Shown in pieces: positions 8,237-18,421 of a stretch of 18,421 bases of DNA. The notes beneath the pieces were generated by a model. It worked only from the letters and a program-made list of their open reading frames with translations, was not told the DNA's origin and did no database searches. The position numbers and the translations under genes are program-made. The stretch is from Phytophthora quininea (lineage: Eukaryota > Oomycota > Peronosporomycetes > Peronosporales > Peronosporaceae): assembly GCA_011947345.1 (NCBI GenBank), contig JAAVTG010000928.1, positions 1-18,421 on the forward strand, read 5' to 3'. The stretch's first letter is position 1. Every line of letters starts with the position of its first letter.

Positions 8237-10358
8237 TTAGTAGGATTCGATGAAAAGTTCGAGGTGTCCCGCAGTCTGAGCATTGTTCATGACGATCAAC
8301 TTTTGCGTGACCGAATCGCCGACGGAAATGGTTGGGAATGGCATCATCCCCACCGCAATTCGTTCGCTGTTCAAGGGAGCAAAAAAGAGTAAGGTATAAA
8401 GAACAGCTCGAAAACAGTGAAACAAAGATGGTGACGTACTCGAAAGACATCACGACGCCCGAGTTCTTGAGGATGAACACCAAAGTGCAGTCGTGGACAT
8501 CTTCCGGCGCCAGCGCCAGCTCGAAGACTTGTCCTTTCCACGTCGGCATCTGTCCACCGCCTGGATGCACTGACGTTCGGACATGTGATAGCACTTCGCC
8601 GTCGCCCCGAACGAGTCGGCAAACGCAGTAGGGATTTTGTCTGCGGATCTTTGAGATGCGTCGAAGTCCCTTAGCGCCGAGGATCTTGAGTCGATAGAGT
8701 TGAATGTTAGATGTTGGCTTTTGTGCTGGTTGTAGAGAACTGACCGCCGGACCAAGACTAGCCTCGCAGGCTACAGATACCGAGTTACTGGGGGCGTCCA
8801 TCGACTTGCTGCGCTTGGCTTCGTCTATGTCAGTGACAAGCGGCAGCAACTTGCGTGAAGAATTGTTTGGGGTTCTGGAAAACACGGGAACTACCACAGC
8901 GTTCTCACTCGGTCCGACGTCGATAATAGCAGGAGAATCGCCAATAGCAGGCAGTAGATCCGCATGAACCCCGTCTTCACGCGAAACCCAAGCACTGCTG
9001 CTAGTTTTCGTCGGCCGACGGCCCATTTCAGGTACTATGGGACTCACGTCGTTGCTGTTTGGCAACTGATATCTTGAGCTGGAACGATCCAGCGCCGGTA
9101 AGATTTCAACTTGTCGGTGAAGTACTTCGTCACCGTTCACCCAAGCTGCAAGTCCGCTCTTGCTCTGTCGACGTGGAGCTTCAGGTAACACTTCCTCTGG
9201 AGGTTCGGCTACAACGGGCGGCGGCGTGTATGTTGCAAAGTATTCGGAAATTGATGTAGCACCCTGACGGAATATCTCGACCGGCAGATGCGTCAGTATC
9301 GCTAGCCCAGCATTGCGTTGCGCTTCCCACTCCTTTAGAAGTTGCAGTCGAGCTTGAAGCTGGTCAGAATTTGCAGCAGAGACAAAAACCGCGTCTGACT
9401 GAGGCACAGTAGCTTTGTGGGTCATGAATACGTGGCAGATGTCGATGAAGTCTTCTTCCTCGTCGCTGCCAGCTTTAAAGTTCCATTGTTGAAGAGCTCG
9501 CAAGAGAGGAGTCCGGTTCTCCTGAAAAATGGCTAGCAAGTTAGAGCTGTAGTATTTAGCTATCAGGTTGATAGTCCGTACCTTGTCAAGCTCGTTCACG
9601 GCAGCGCCTCGCTCAACTAACGCGGCCACAAAATTTGCGTTCCACTTCGCTGCGTGCACGTGAAGCGGCGTGTCACCATTCGAGTCCTTGATTTCCGCAT
9701 CACCACCCCTTCGAAGGAGCAACTTGTAGACAGGCTCAGAGGTCGTCTCGAACAGCACCGTCATCGTCTAAGAGCAAAATGCGGTTAATAATTCCCTACC
9801 TAACTGAAAGCACATCTAGATGATACGTACAACTTTGTTCGATCCTGACGAGACCGTATACTTTCGGTTCGCATCAGCTCCTCGCTTGAGAAGCAGCGAT
9901 GCCAACTCCACATTCTTGACGAGAACGGCAGCTCGAAGTGGTGGTGGACTCTACAAAAGACGACCAAGTACAGTCACCAAACGACTTCCTCACATAATTC
10001 GATTGCACCGTACCTCGTCTTGTTTCGATCCATTGACTTCTGCTCCATTACCCAGCAAAACCTTCACCAAATCGACATTCTGCTTCTCGACTGCATGGTA
10101 AAGTAAACCACCCTTTGCTTCCTGGGAACAAGGAAATAAGTCATAAGTTCTGCTCTGTAGTCGACTGAACGTTAGCCTCATTTCACGTACGCGATCCGGT
10201 CGACCGTTTGGGCTGGTACCGGTCTTCACGACCGCATTAATAACGTGGGCGTTTGCTCCGGCCTGGATCAGCTGCGCCAACTCCTCTGCATTGCCGCGTT
10301 GAACAGCCTGAAGCGCCTTGTAGGCCAGCAGCTCGGGCGGTTGCGAAGCCACGTTCAT
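8237..10358 (-). CDS. Ankyrin-repeat protein with C-terminal C2-like domain
   Basis: An intact six-exon gene of about 597 residues. Exons (reverse strand): 10358-10191, 10121-10014, 9950-9831, 9767-9582, 9521-8440 and 8366-8237; introns are 69, 63, 63, 60 and 73 nt, all GT-AG, mostly GTACG donors. The first four introns are phase 0 and the last is phase 2. The N-terminal part (about residues 10-210) is a row of ankyrin repeats (ELAQLIQAGANAHV, DLVKVLLGNGAEVN, ASLLLKRGADANRK, GDTPLHVHAAK, TPLLRALQQ). A Ser/Pro-rich linker follows. Residues about 467-597 resemble a C2 domain (YRLKILGAKGLRR, NPYCVCRLV, MPTWKGQVFELAL). The 60-nt intron at 9522-9581 is open in frame, so retention would add 20 residues. 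Ankyrin repeats bind proteins and C2 domains bind membranes or proteins; the partner is unknown. Confidence 0.8.
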
Positions 10359-10571
10359 GTTGCTCAATCAAATTGAACGGACGTCAACTGCTACACAGGA
10401 CCTTGGCTTCACCGCGGATCAGACCGTGAGTCGCTGGTTCGTCTTGGGCGGGAAGACGTCGATAATTTTGGTGGCAGCTCGAAAACATTTCCGATAGCCA
10501 ACTATTCTTATCTGATCATAGTTTTCAGCAAAATAATGTGCTCGAGAAGAATTCGGTGGTCAAGCCTTTGT
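10359..10571. other. Intergenic region between ankyrin-C2 gene and inverted repeat
   Basis: No gene is seen. On the reverse strand CAATTTG (10369-10375) sits just before the ankyrin-C2 ATG and resembles the element that accompanies oomycete initiators. This stretch is unique DNA; the inverted repeat begins at 10572. Confidence 0.4.
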
Positions 10572-10681
10572 ATTCGTTGTTACCGGGTGTGCATTAACGC
10601 AGGATATCGATGGTAACTGCGAGCAGCGAGCCGATCCAGCGGGTATGTTGGGATTGGCGGTGGTGATGGTGATTGCTGCGA

Positions 10682-11521
10682 TTACGGCTGCACCACGTTG
10701 TGGCGTTGGTCGTGCTCGTGCTCGTGCTCGTGCGTGGGGCTGGTCTTGTCGCCCTTGAGCTTGTCCTTGACGTCGTGCATGGCCTCCTTGGCCTTCTCGA
10801 GCATCGACGGCGACGACGAGAGAGACCTCTCGGCCGCGGTGATCTGGTGACTCAGCGGACTGATGTTGAAGTTCTCGCGCAACGTGGACTTGACGATCGA
10901 CTCGACCGTATCGGGGCCGCTGAGGATGCCGCCGCCGCCGTGGTGAGCGTCCTTGTCCTTGTCCTTATCCTTATCCTTGCCGAGTCCGAGGAAGCCGCCC
11001 TTGTTCTCGTCCTTCTTGTCCTCCTTGTCCTTGTTGCCCATTCCGAGGATGCCTCCGTGGTTGTCGTCTCTCTTGTCGTGCTGGTTGAAGACGCCGCCCT
11101 GGTTCTCCTTGTGCTTGTCGTCCTTGCCCATGACGTTCTGGATCATGCCCTTGGCACCGGTTGGGTTGCCGTTCTTCTGGTCGTAGTTGCGGGCCGTGAT
11201 CTTCAATTTGTCCATGGCCTTGGCGGTGGCGTCCATCATGTTGCGGGCCGAGTCGACCTCGGCGTGCGACGCACTGTGGCCCTTGTTGATCTTGTGGGAG
11301 ACGTGCTTGAGTTCGGACGCAGTGTCCTTGGCGGAGCGCATGTCGCTCCGCATGTAGGAGGTGGCCGTGTTGATGAAGTGGTTGCCATGGCGACTGTCGT
11401 AGTCGGAGAGGCGCTTCTTGAGCAGCTTGAGGCAGGCCGAGGCGTCGTCCGAGGTCTGGTTCAGGACTTGCTCCAGCGACGTGAACTCTTGCTTGATAGC
11501 GACGTGGTCGGGCTTGCCCAT
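10682..11521 (-). CDS. Lys/Asp/His-rich hydrophilic protein, left copy (intact)
   Basis: A 279-residue protein of unknown function with no signal peptide or membrane segment. The ATG at 11521 lies in a strong context (CACCACCACCATGG); the open frame extends upstream to 11599 but without an ATG. Residues 1 to about 125 look helical and could fold (QEFTSLEQVLNQTSDD; ACLKLLKKRLSDYDSRHGN). The middle is disordered, with GGILGMG, DDKHKENQGG and a DKDKDKDKD run. The C-terminal part holds an amphipathic KAKEAMHDVKDKLKGD segment that recalls LEA-type proteins, then HEHEHEHD. That resemblance suggests a stress-protective or ion-binding role, but this is inference from composition. It is nearly identical to the gene at 12064-13018 and is transcribed away from it. 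Confidence 0.8.
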   Translation of the reverse strand: MGKPDHVAIKQEFTSLEQVLNQTSDDASACLKLLKKRLSDYDSRHGNHFINTATSYMRSDMRSAKDTASELKHVSHKINKGHSASHAEVDSARNMMDATAKAMDKLKITARNYDQKNGNPTGAKGMIQNVMGKDDKHKENQGGVFNQHDKRDDNHGGILGMGNKDKEDKKDENKGGFLGLGKDKDKDKDKDAHHGGGGILSGPDTVESIVKSTLRENFNISPLSHQITAAERSLSSSPSMLEKAKEAMHDVKDKLKGDKTSPTHEHEHEHDQRHNVVQP

Positions 11522-11604
11522 GGTGGTGGTGCGGGTTGGCGCGGTGGCGTTGGGGTTGGCGGGGTTGGCTCGGGGATCGACTCGTGCGCTTGCGGTCACG
11601 TTTC

Positions 11605-11611
11605 GAAATGA
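11605..11611 (-). promoter_or_regulatory. Initiator-like element, left copy
   Basis: TCATTTC on the reverse strand matches YCAYTYY, about 84 bp before the ATG at 11521. It is the mirror of the element at 11956-11962 and lies inside the repeat arm, so the duplication carried the core promoter with the gene. Confidence 0.45.
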
Positions 11612-11636
11612 GGTCGAGGACTGGCGGTGGCGAGCG

Positions 11637-11930
11637 GGGCGGGCCCGACCGAATGCTTCGAGTAAAAGTAGTTGACGTACCTTGAGCTTCTCATGTGTAC
11701 ATCCACGATGGGAGAAGAATGGTGTCGCGCAGTATCATAGTTAACGGTAAGGCTTCCGATACCTTACTGCTTCGCACACGAACTTCTTCCAGGAAAAGTA
11801 TATATTGGACGCCGATGTAGGATTCCGCAGCGACATGGACAACTTTTTTAAAGAGAACTAAGGAGCACACCGTTGACCAACGACACCTTTCGCAGGCTTC
11901 TTACATCGATGTGATAGCTCGCACCAGCCC
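11637..11930. promoter_or_regulatory. Unique spacer between inverted repeat arms; shared divergent promoter
   Basis: This 294-bp non-repeated stretch separates the two divergent genes and is the only place for control elements unique to one copy. It contains a TATATAT at about 11799-11805 and a 7-T run near 11840. I see no gene. Both core initiators lie just outside it in the arms. Confidence 0.5.
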
Positions 11931-11955
11931 TGCTCGCCACCGCCAGTCCTCGACC

Positions 11956-11962
11956 TCATTTC
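11956..11962 (+). promoter_or_regulatory. Initiator-like element, right copy
   Basis: TCATTTC matches YCAYTYY, about 100 bp before the ATG at 12064. It has an identical mirror copy at 11605-11611. Confidence 0.45.
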
Positions 11963-12063
11963 GAAACGTGACCGCAAGCGCACGAGTCGATCCCCGAGCC
12001 AACCCCGCCAACCTCGCCAACCCCGCCAACCCCAACGCCACCGCGCCAACCCGCACCACCACC

Positions 12064-13018
12064 ATGGGCAAGCCCGACCACGTCGCTATCAAGCAAGAGT
12101 TCACGTCGCTGGAGCAAGTCCTGAACCAGACCTCGGACGACGCCTCGGCCTGCCTCAAGCTGCTCAAGAAGCGCCTCTCCGACTACGACAGTCGCCATGG
12201 CAACCACTTCATCAACACGGCCACCTCCTACATGCGGAGCGACATGCGCTCCGCCAAGGACACTGCGTCCGAACTCAAGCACGTCTCCCACAAGATCAAC
12301 AAGGGCCACAGTGCGTCGCACGCCGAGGTCGACTCGGCCCGCAACATGATGGACGCCACCGCCAAGGCCATGGACAAATTGAAGATCACGGCCCGCAACT
12401 ACGACCAGAAGAACGGCAACCCGACCGGTGCCAAGGGCATGATCCAGAACGTCATGGGCAAGGACGACAAGCACAAGGAGAACCAGGGCGGCGTCTTCAA
12501 CCAGCACGACAAGAGAGACGACAACCACGGAGGCATCCTCGGAATGGGCAACAAGGGCAAGGAGGACAAGCACAGTGGTGGAGGACTCTTCGGCAATGAC
12601 GACAAACACCACGACAAACACCACGACAAACACCACGACAACCACGGAGGCATCCTCGGAATGGGCAACAAGGACAAGGAGGACAAGAAGGACGAGAACA
12701 AGGGCGGCTTCCTCGGACTCGGCAAGGATAAGGATAAGGACAAGGACAAGGACGCTCACCACGGCGGCGGCGGCATCCTCAGCGGCCCCGATACGGTCGA
12801 GTCGATCGTCAAGTCCACGTTGCGCGAGAACTTCAACATCAGTCCGCTGAGTCACCAGATCACCGCGGCCGAGAGGTCTCTCGTCGTCGCCGTCGATGCT
12901 CGAGAAGGCCAAGGAGGCCATGCACGACGTCAAGGACAAGCTCAAGGGCGACAAGACCAGCCCCACGCACGAGCACGAGCACGAGCACGACCAACGCCAC
13001 AACGTGGTGCAGCCGTAA
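12064..13018 (+). CDS. Lys/Asp/His-rich hydrophilic protein, right copy (2-bp deletion shifts C-terminus)
   Basis: Near-identical partner of the gene at 10682-11521; function is unknown. The same ATG context at 12064 is used. It carries an extra 39-residue block with GGGLFGNDDKHH and three DKHH units (12601-12636). At 12877-12882 the TC repeat has three units where the left copy has four. As read, the frame shifts, the conserved KAKEAMHDVKDKLKGD and HEHEHEHD segments are lost, and translation runs to a TGA at 13219, giving about 385 residues and overlapping the convergent importin gene. Restoring TC would end the gene at TAA 13016, matching the left copy (about 318 residues). The coordinates given follow the conserved end. 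Real deletion and sequence error are both possible. Confidence 0.72.
12518..12687 (+). repeat. Direct repeats 12518-12570 and 12635-12687 with DKHH units between
   Basis: Two 53-bp copies differ at one base (G 12557, A 12674) and start 117 bp apart. They encode DNHGGILGMGNK-type segments. Between them lie three 12-bp GACAAACACCAC units (12601-12636). The left gene has one copy of the 53-mer and lacks exactly 117 bp. Confidence 0.85.
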
Positions 13019-13169
13019 TCGCAGCAATCACCATCACCACCGCCAATCCCAACATACCCGCTGGATCGGCTCGCTGCTCGCAGTTACCATCGATATCCTG
13101 CGTTAATGCACACCCGGTAACAACGAATCCACACGAACTTGATGAAATCTCTTTGCTTCATTTTAGCTT

Positions 13170-16100
13170 CTATGACTGGAATTTGCGCAGCACCGATGAG
13201 TCCACAGTCTGCAGGAGTTGATCGAAAACGCTGCTTCCCAACTTGGTTACCAGCTCGTTTAGCCGATCACAAACAAGCCCCTTCAAATCTAGCGCTGCAA
13301 TCGAGGCATCTTCCTCGTTTGGTTGCCTTTGCTGACTCCTCTGGTGAGCTTGAAAGCGCGATACACACCCGATCGCGCGGTGTCCTCGTCTCGATCAGCC
13401 TCGACTGTCTTTTGCTCCTCCATTTCATCCTCTATCACCTCCGCACAAACCTCCAAAACTTGCCCAGTCTTCTCTAGTACGGGCTGCTCCAAGAGCAAAA
13501 GCACGGAGGTCATTGACAAAGCCCACACTTTCCGTCGAAGCAAAGTCAGCGGCGATGACCCGACGGTGTAAAACAAACTGAGCATCGCATCTACTAGCAA
13601 CAGCAGCACGCTACGATCTCCTTCAAGCAGATTAGTCAGCGCAAATTCGAAATTGGCCGCCAACAACCGCGCCACTACACTTAAATACCCGGCAAGCACG
13701 GTTTCCGGTTCGTGCTTGGCCTCTCCTCGCTGGAAAACGATACACGCTTCTACCATTACCTTCATCACGGGCAAAAACCCAACTAGCTGATCCACTGGGA
13801 CGATAGCAACGATAAGTTCCGTCACATCCGCCACTTGTAGACAAGCTTCTGCCTTGACATTGCCTACTACGCTTTGCAGGAGCCCAGACACATTCGCACT
13901 GTAGCCCTGCCAAAATTGAGCTTTTCCTAGTCGCAAGTAGCATTCTAAGATCGATAACACTAGAGCCACATGCTCGTAATCACGCTCCATAAGACGAAGC
14001 GCATTACCGAACAGTTGATGTAGCTCTTCAGTGTATACTGTCGATACCTCGAGCGCTTCTTTCCATAACTCCAAGCCGCTTTCCATCAAGAACACCTCGT
14101 CGGGATTCGATACATCCGTCGCGAACCGAACAACCTGGATACACATCTTCAGCAATGTGTTGACACTGGTGACTTCCACTTGCACCACTGAGCTGTTCTG
14201 TTGTGCCTCTTTGACGCTTGCGAGCAGCTTGGCCATCAGTTGGAGAATCTTCCCACGCACCAAATTGCTAGCGTCACTCTCGTTTGTCCACAGAGAAGGG
14301 AGTGGCGCACTGATCTGGTGGCAGAAAGTAACAATATGTACGCCACAAGCTTGGATAATTGCTTCAAGACATCCCAACACTTTCATCTTGCTCTCCGACT
14401 CGTCCGCCTGCGGGAAGAATGCAAACAAACACTCGAGCGCACGAGGGAGGAACGGTGCAAACGCCTCGTACTCAAACCCCCAGTCACTCACCATAGATTC
14501 TAAAGTCTGGATAATACGAAGCTTCAGCGCAACATCCGTGCCTTCCCGGTGGAAAGATGCAGACGGGTTTAACAGTGCGTCATAGAGTGGTGGTCGAACG
14601 TTTGCCGATAGCTGCGCTAACCAGCACGATACGAGCCAAACGATACGGAACCGCAGCACTGGCAATCCCATGAACGAGCCAATGGTTGGGTTTGGATTGA
14701 CGAGAATTGGTACCAGATTGCTAAGGAACCACGGCTCGAAGTCGAAGCAGTCGTGGAGATCATAGCAGCCAAGACCGATAGCTAAAAGCACAGAATCCAT
14801 GTCGAGTACTCGCGGGTCGTCTCCTGTGGCCGGAACTTGTCCACGACCGACTTGTACCAGATACGTAGAGGCATTAGAGGTCATCTGCGTCAACGCTGGT
14901 AGTGTTTGCTCTGGGAAGTTTTGCACTAGTGTCAGGAATACATTTTCAGCGCAGGCACGCACAGACTCCTTCGCCGTAAGGCTCTCCATCAAAGCGCAGT
15001 ATGCCTCAGGGTCATTATTCCACTCTTCCAGGTCTGTTGCGGTCAACGTCATGTAGTGCATCACCACCAAATTCATCATCAAGGGAAGCGGGTTTCGGGG
15101 TTCCTTGTGGCGCAAGGAAGTTCTGCACGGCTGCTTGGGCTTCAAGCACCATTGCATCAGTAAGCGACACATCTCCTGTGGATGTGATGACCTTTGAAAT
15201 AATGCGTGTCGTTCCGTCCGGGCTAGAGAGGCTCTCGTTCTTGTACAACCGGCAGCTCAGCACATTGGCAAAGAATTGCAGTGCATCAATCTGCAGCCGG
15301 CGGAGCGCTGGGAGCGCCTTCGAAGCTGGAGACGCGCACGACTCGAGGATATTCCAGAACAGCGACAGATATGGCGTTAAATACTCGCGAAACTCCACGG
15401 GGTACGCGTTCTGGACACCGACGGCAATATGCGCAATTCGATGCATGCACTTGTCCAGCGCGACCATCGCCTGCTCCACATCACCACTGAGATTTGAGCC
15501 ACCTGCCTCACTAACAACTGCGACGAACGACTGGCGGAATTTCACCAGTCTCTCCAGCTGGTTGTAGAACTCTACAAGCGCTGAGCGAACCAGATCTATA
15601 TTCTGCTGGGACTGTTGGAAGAAAAGAGATTGTTCTTGAGGTGACCGCGACTGAAACTCCGACAAGTCTCGGAACGCGTTCAGCAGCATCGTCGAGATGA
15701 GCTTCGTCGTGGTCATCAATAGCTTCAACTGCTCTGCCCCCGTATTCACCAGCGCGGCCGTAATGGTCTTCGCTTTGGTCAAACTCGATTGTCCCGCCGC
15801 TTCTCCCTGACTCTGCAAGAAATCGTTCAACTCGGTCGCCGCTGCCGTCCAGTACTGCAGCAACAGCGGCATCAGCTGCACACTGAGCGAGGCGAACTGC
15901 TTACGATGCTGCATGAGTCTTCTGGTCGCCAGCTCCTTCACGACTCGGTAGCAGACGCTCACGCCTCTCTTCTCGCTGGCCACGTCCACTCCGTTGGCTC
16001 TCTGCAGCGGCTTTAGCATGGGTACAAATAGTGTCTCGAAGCTCCATTGGTTTGGGAACTCTGCACGGGCGACAGAGGCCACCACCAGCGCCAAATGTAG

Positions 16101-16456
16101 CGCTGCCGTCTCCTGCGGCTCGTGCAGCACCGCGAACAGCAGCACACGACGCACGTACGCACGCTCTTCGTCGGTAAAAGCGTCGCAGTCTTGCGCCACT
16201 GCGACTTGAGCAGCTGCTTCAGCCACAGCACGGCCAGCAGCCGCACGTCGGCGTCCTCGGCCAGCAGCTGCGGCAGGTTGGCCGGCGTTCCGTCGCTTGC
16301 TGGGACGGCTACGCAGAACTCTAGCAGTGAAGCCAGGGAGGCCGAGGAGATGGGGCTCTTCTGCAGCTGCTGCAGCTCTTGCTCGGCCGCGGAGCGCAGC
16401 GGCTCGGCCGCGCGGAGGCTGCGCGCCAACAGCTCCCGCAGGTGCGCGACGTCCAT
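13170..16456 (-). CDS. IPO11: Importin-11/Kap120-type karyopherin (frame broken three times)
   Basis: A nuclear transport receptor of about 1095 residues, made of HEAT-like helical repeats; no intron was seen. The N-terminus (MDVAHLRELLARSLRAAEP) leads into an importin-beta N-terminal type segment (VRLLAVLWLKQLLKSQWRK), then FTDEERAYVRRVLL, EFPNQWSFETLF and VVKELATRRLMQHRKQF, which follow the importin-11 order. LTATDLEEWNNDPEAY lies mid-protein. The frame breaks at 16189-16192 (one base short, probably A on the coding strand), at 15116-15117 (one C too many or two bases missing) and at 13343-13344 (one C short). After the last, the coherent tail (LKGLVCDRLNELV, TVDSSVLRKFQS) ends at a TAG at 13172-13170; the stop at 13289 is false. 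Importin-11 carries ubiquitin-conjugating enzymes and ribosomal proteins in other eukaryotes; cargo here is not visible. Confidence 0.86.
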
Positions 16457-16753
16457 GGGCGAAGGGCGATTGATATGCTGTATGACGAGGGAGAGGTTAT
16501 GTATTCCCGGTAGTTAATCATTGACTATTTGAAGTCATCGTTGCTGACGCGCTGTCCACCCATTGGTTGCCGATACAAAGCGCAAGGTATTTTTCGTCGC
16601 ATACAAAAACACTCGCTGGACCGCTCCAGCCAAGCATCCAAAACAGAAACAACACGCACACAGGGAAGACCGCGGAACTGCTCGTTTCCGCCCGCTTTCT
16701 CCCTTTTCGCTCGCTCCTTCTACGCCTCCGCGTAGACCCCACCAACTAACACC
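16457..16753. promoter_or_regulatory. Divergent promoter region between importin-11 and eIF4A
   Basis: This 297-bp gap separates head-to-head housekeeping genes. The eIF4A side is pyrimidine-rich (CTTTCTCCCTTTTCGCTCGC near 16696). TCATTGACTATTTGAAG near 16517 has a partial initiator look. No other gene is seen. Confidence 0.45.
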
Positions 16754-18058
<1,305 letters not shown>

Positions 18059-18421
18059 GTGCCGCCTCCTGTGGACGCTCCCCAGCGTAGGAGGCTGCGT
18101 GCGTCGCCGTGTTGTCGACCCTGTAGCAAGGCACGACGACGCCCGATGCGGTGGTTGGACTGGGGGGACGGACGGCGACCAAGTGAGAGACGACGAGACG
18201 TGACGCACGCGGGCCAACCAATGTAGAACCCAGTGTTAGTAGCAGTAGGGAACGGAGGGAAGTCGACGGCAAGTGGAACGAGGAGTTCAGTGAGTGGAAA
18301 GAGACGACGACAGGCAGAAAGACAAAGAAAAAGAGGAAGGGGGCTGTGTGTCTTCTTGTTTTGTTCTGCAAAACGCACTTGTTTTGGTTGCCTTGGTTGT
18401 TGTGCTCGTCATCTTGGTGGA
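18059..18421. other. 3' flank of eIF4A, 363 bp
   Basis: This is presumably 3' UTR and downstream DNA. It is purine-rich from about 18240 to 18345 (GA-rich, with AAAGAAAAAGAGG) and T/G-rich after that. I see no gene. Confidence 0.5.

Larger units (their letters stand above)
10572..11636. repeat. Inverted repeat, left arm (1065 bp)
   Basis: Reverse-complement copy of 11931-13128. It includes the complete gene at 10682-11521, about 110 bp past its stop, and its 5' UTR with initiator. Match ends are sharp: outside ATTCGTTGTT at 10572 and inside around GCGAGC at 11636 the arms diverge at once. The length difference from the right arm (133 bp) is fully explained by three indels of 117, 18 and 2 bp. 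Confidence 0.9.
11931..13128. repeat. Inverted repeat, right arm (1198 bp)
   Basis: Reverse complement of 10572-11636, carrying the gene at 12064-13018, its 5' UTR and about 110 bp of 3' flank. Relative to the left arm it has 18 bp more in the 5' UTR (an extra AACCTCGCC-type unit near 12010), 117 bp more in the coding region, and 2 bp less (TC) at 12877-12882. The arm ends 41 bp before the stop codon of the convergent importin gene. Confidence 0.9.

Noticed and set aside
10673..11611. Long Val/Leu-rich ORF antisense to the left duplicate
   Set aside because: It is the reverse complement of Lys/Asp/His-rich codons in a GC-rich gene; the sense strand has the good start context and ordered segments. 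The same holds for the reverse ORF at 11956-13002.
10572..13128. Transposon with terminal inverted repeats
   Set aside because: The arms contain whole genes, no transposase or integrase motif is present, and no target-site duplication is seen at the outer ends.
13019..13221. Genuine C-terminal extension of the right duplicate to 13221
   Set aside because: It arises from the 2-bp TC difference, leaves the repeat arm, and overlaps the convergent importin coding end; the left copy ends at the conserved stop. Kept only as a finding.

Overview
The window looks like compact, gene-dense nuclear DNA from an oomycete, most likely Phytophthora or a close relative. The reasons are intergenic gaps that are mostly under 500 bp, short introns (52-74 nt) with GTACGT-like donors, GC-rich third codon positions, YCAYTYY initiator motifs upstream of several genes, and a bZIP factor carrying the oomycete-type Asn-to-Cys change in its basic region. 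The species cannot be fixed from sequence alone.

Layout, left to right: (1) 95-896 (+), a secreted, probably GPI-anchored Ala/Pro/Thr-rich protein with five PCPSL motifs. (2) 1151-2118 (+), an ALKBH1-type dioxygenase with one intron. (3) 2600-3455 (+), a bZIP factor with C-x7-R in its basic region. (4) 3606-4985 and 5129-6400 (both -), tandem ELM2-SANT-PHD paralogues with identical intron positions. (5) 6458-6903 (+), a small Rib2/RibD-like deaminase, divergent from the second PHD gene across only 57 bp. (6) 7103-8090 (+), a secreted modular Pro/Gly-rich protein. (7) 8237-10358 (-), a six-exon ankyrin-C2 protein. (8) A large inverted duplication, arms 10572-11636 and 11931-13128, each arm holding one copy of a Lys/Asp/His-rich gene; the copies diverge from a 294-bp spacer. 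(9) 13170-16456 (-), an importin-11/Kap120-type karyopherin. (10) 16754-18058 (+), eIF4A with one 74-nt intron.

Reading frames break repeatedly. Fifteen single-position breaks fall in eight genes, including eIF4A, which is expected to be essential. Fourteen are explained by one lost base, nearly always in a short homopolymer. The importin break near 15116 needs one extra base or two lost ones. This pattern points to consensus errors in a draft assembly rather than mass pseudogenisation, so coordinates are given for the inferred full gene and each break is located. The PHD gene at 3606-4985, the ankyrin-C2 gene and the left duplicated gene read through cleanly.

The genes do not form one pathway: housekeeping genes (eIF4A, importin-11, ALKBH1, deaminase), chromatin and transcription factors, and two secreted surface-type proteins lie side by side. 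The least ordinary structures are the inverted gene duplication, with copy-specific changes, and the tandem chromatin-reader paralogues. I found no tRNA, rRNA, CRISPR array or recognisable transposase.
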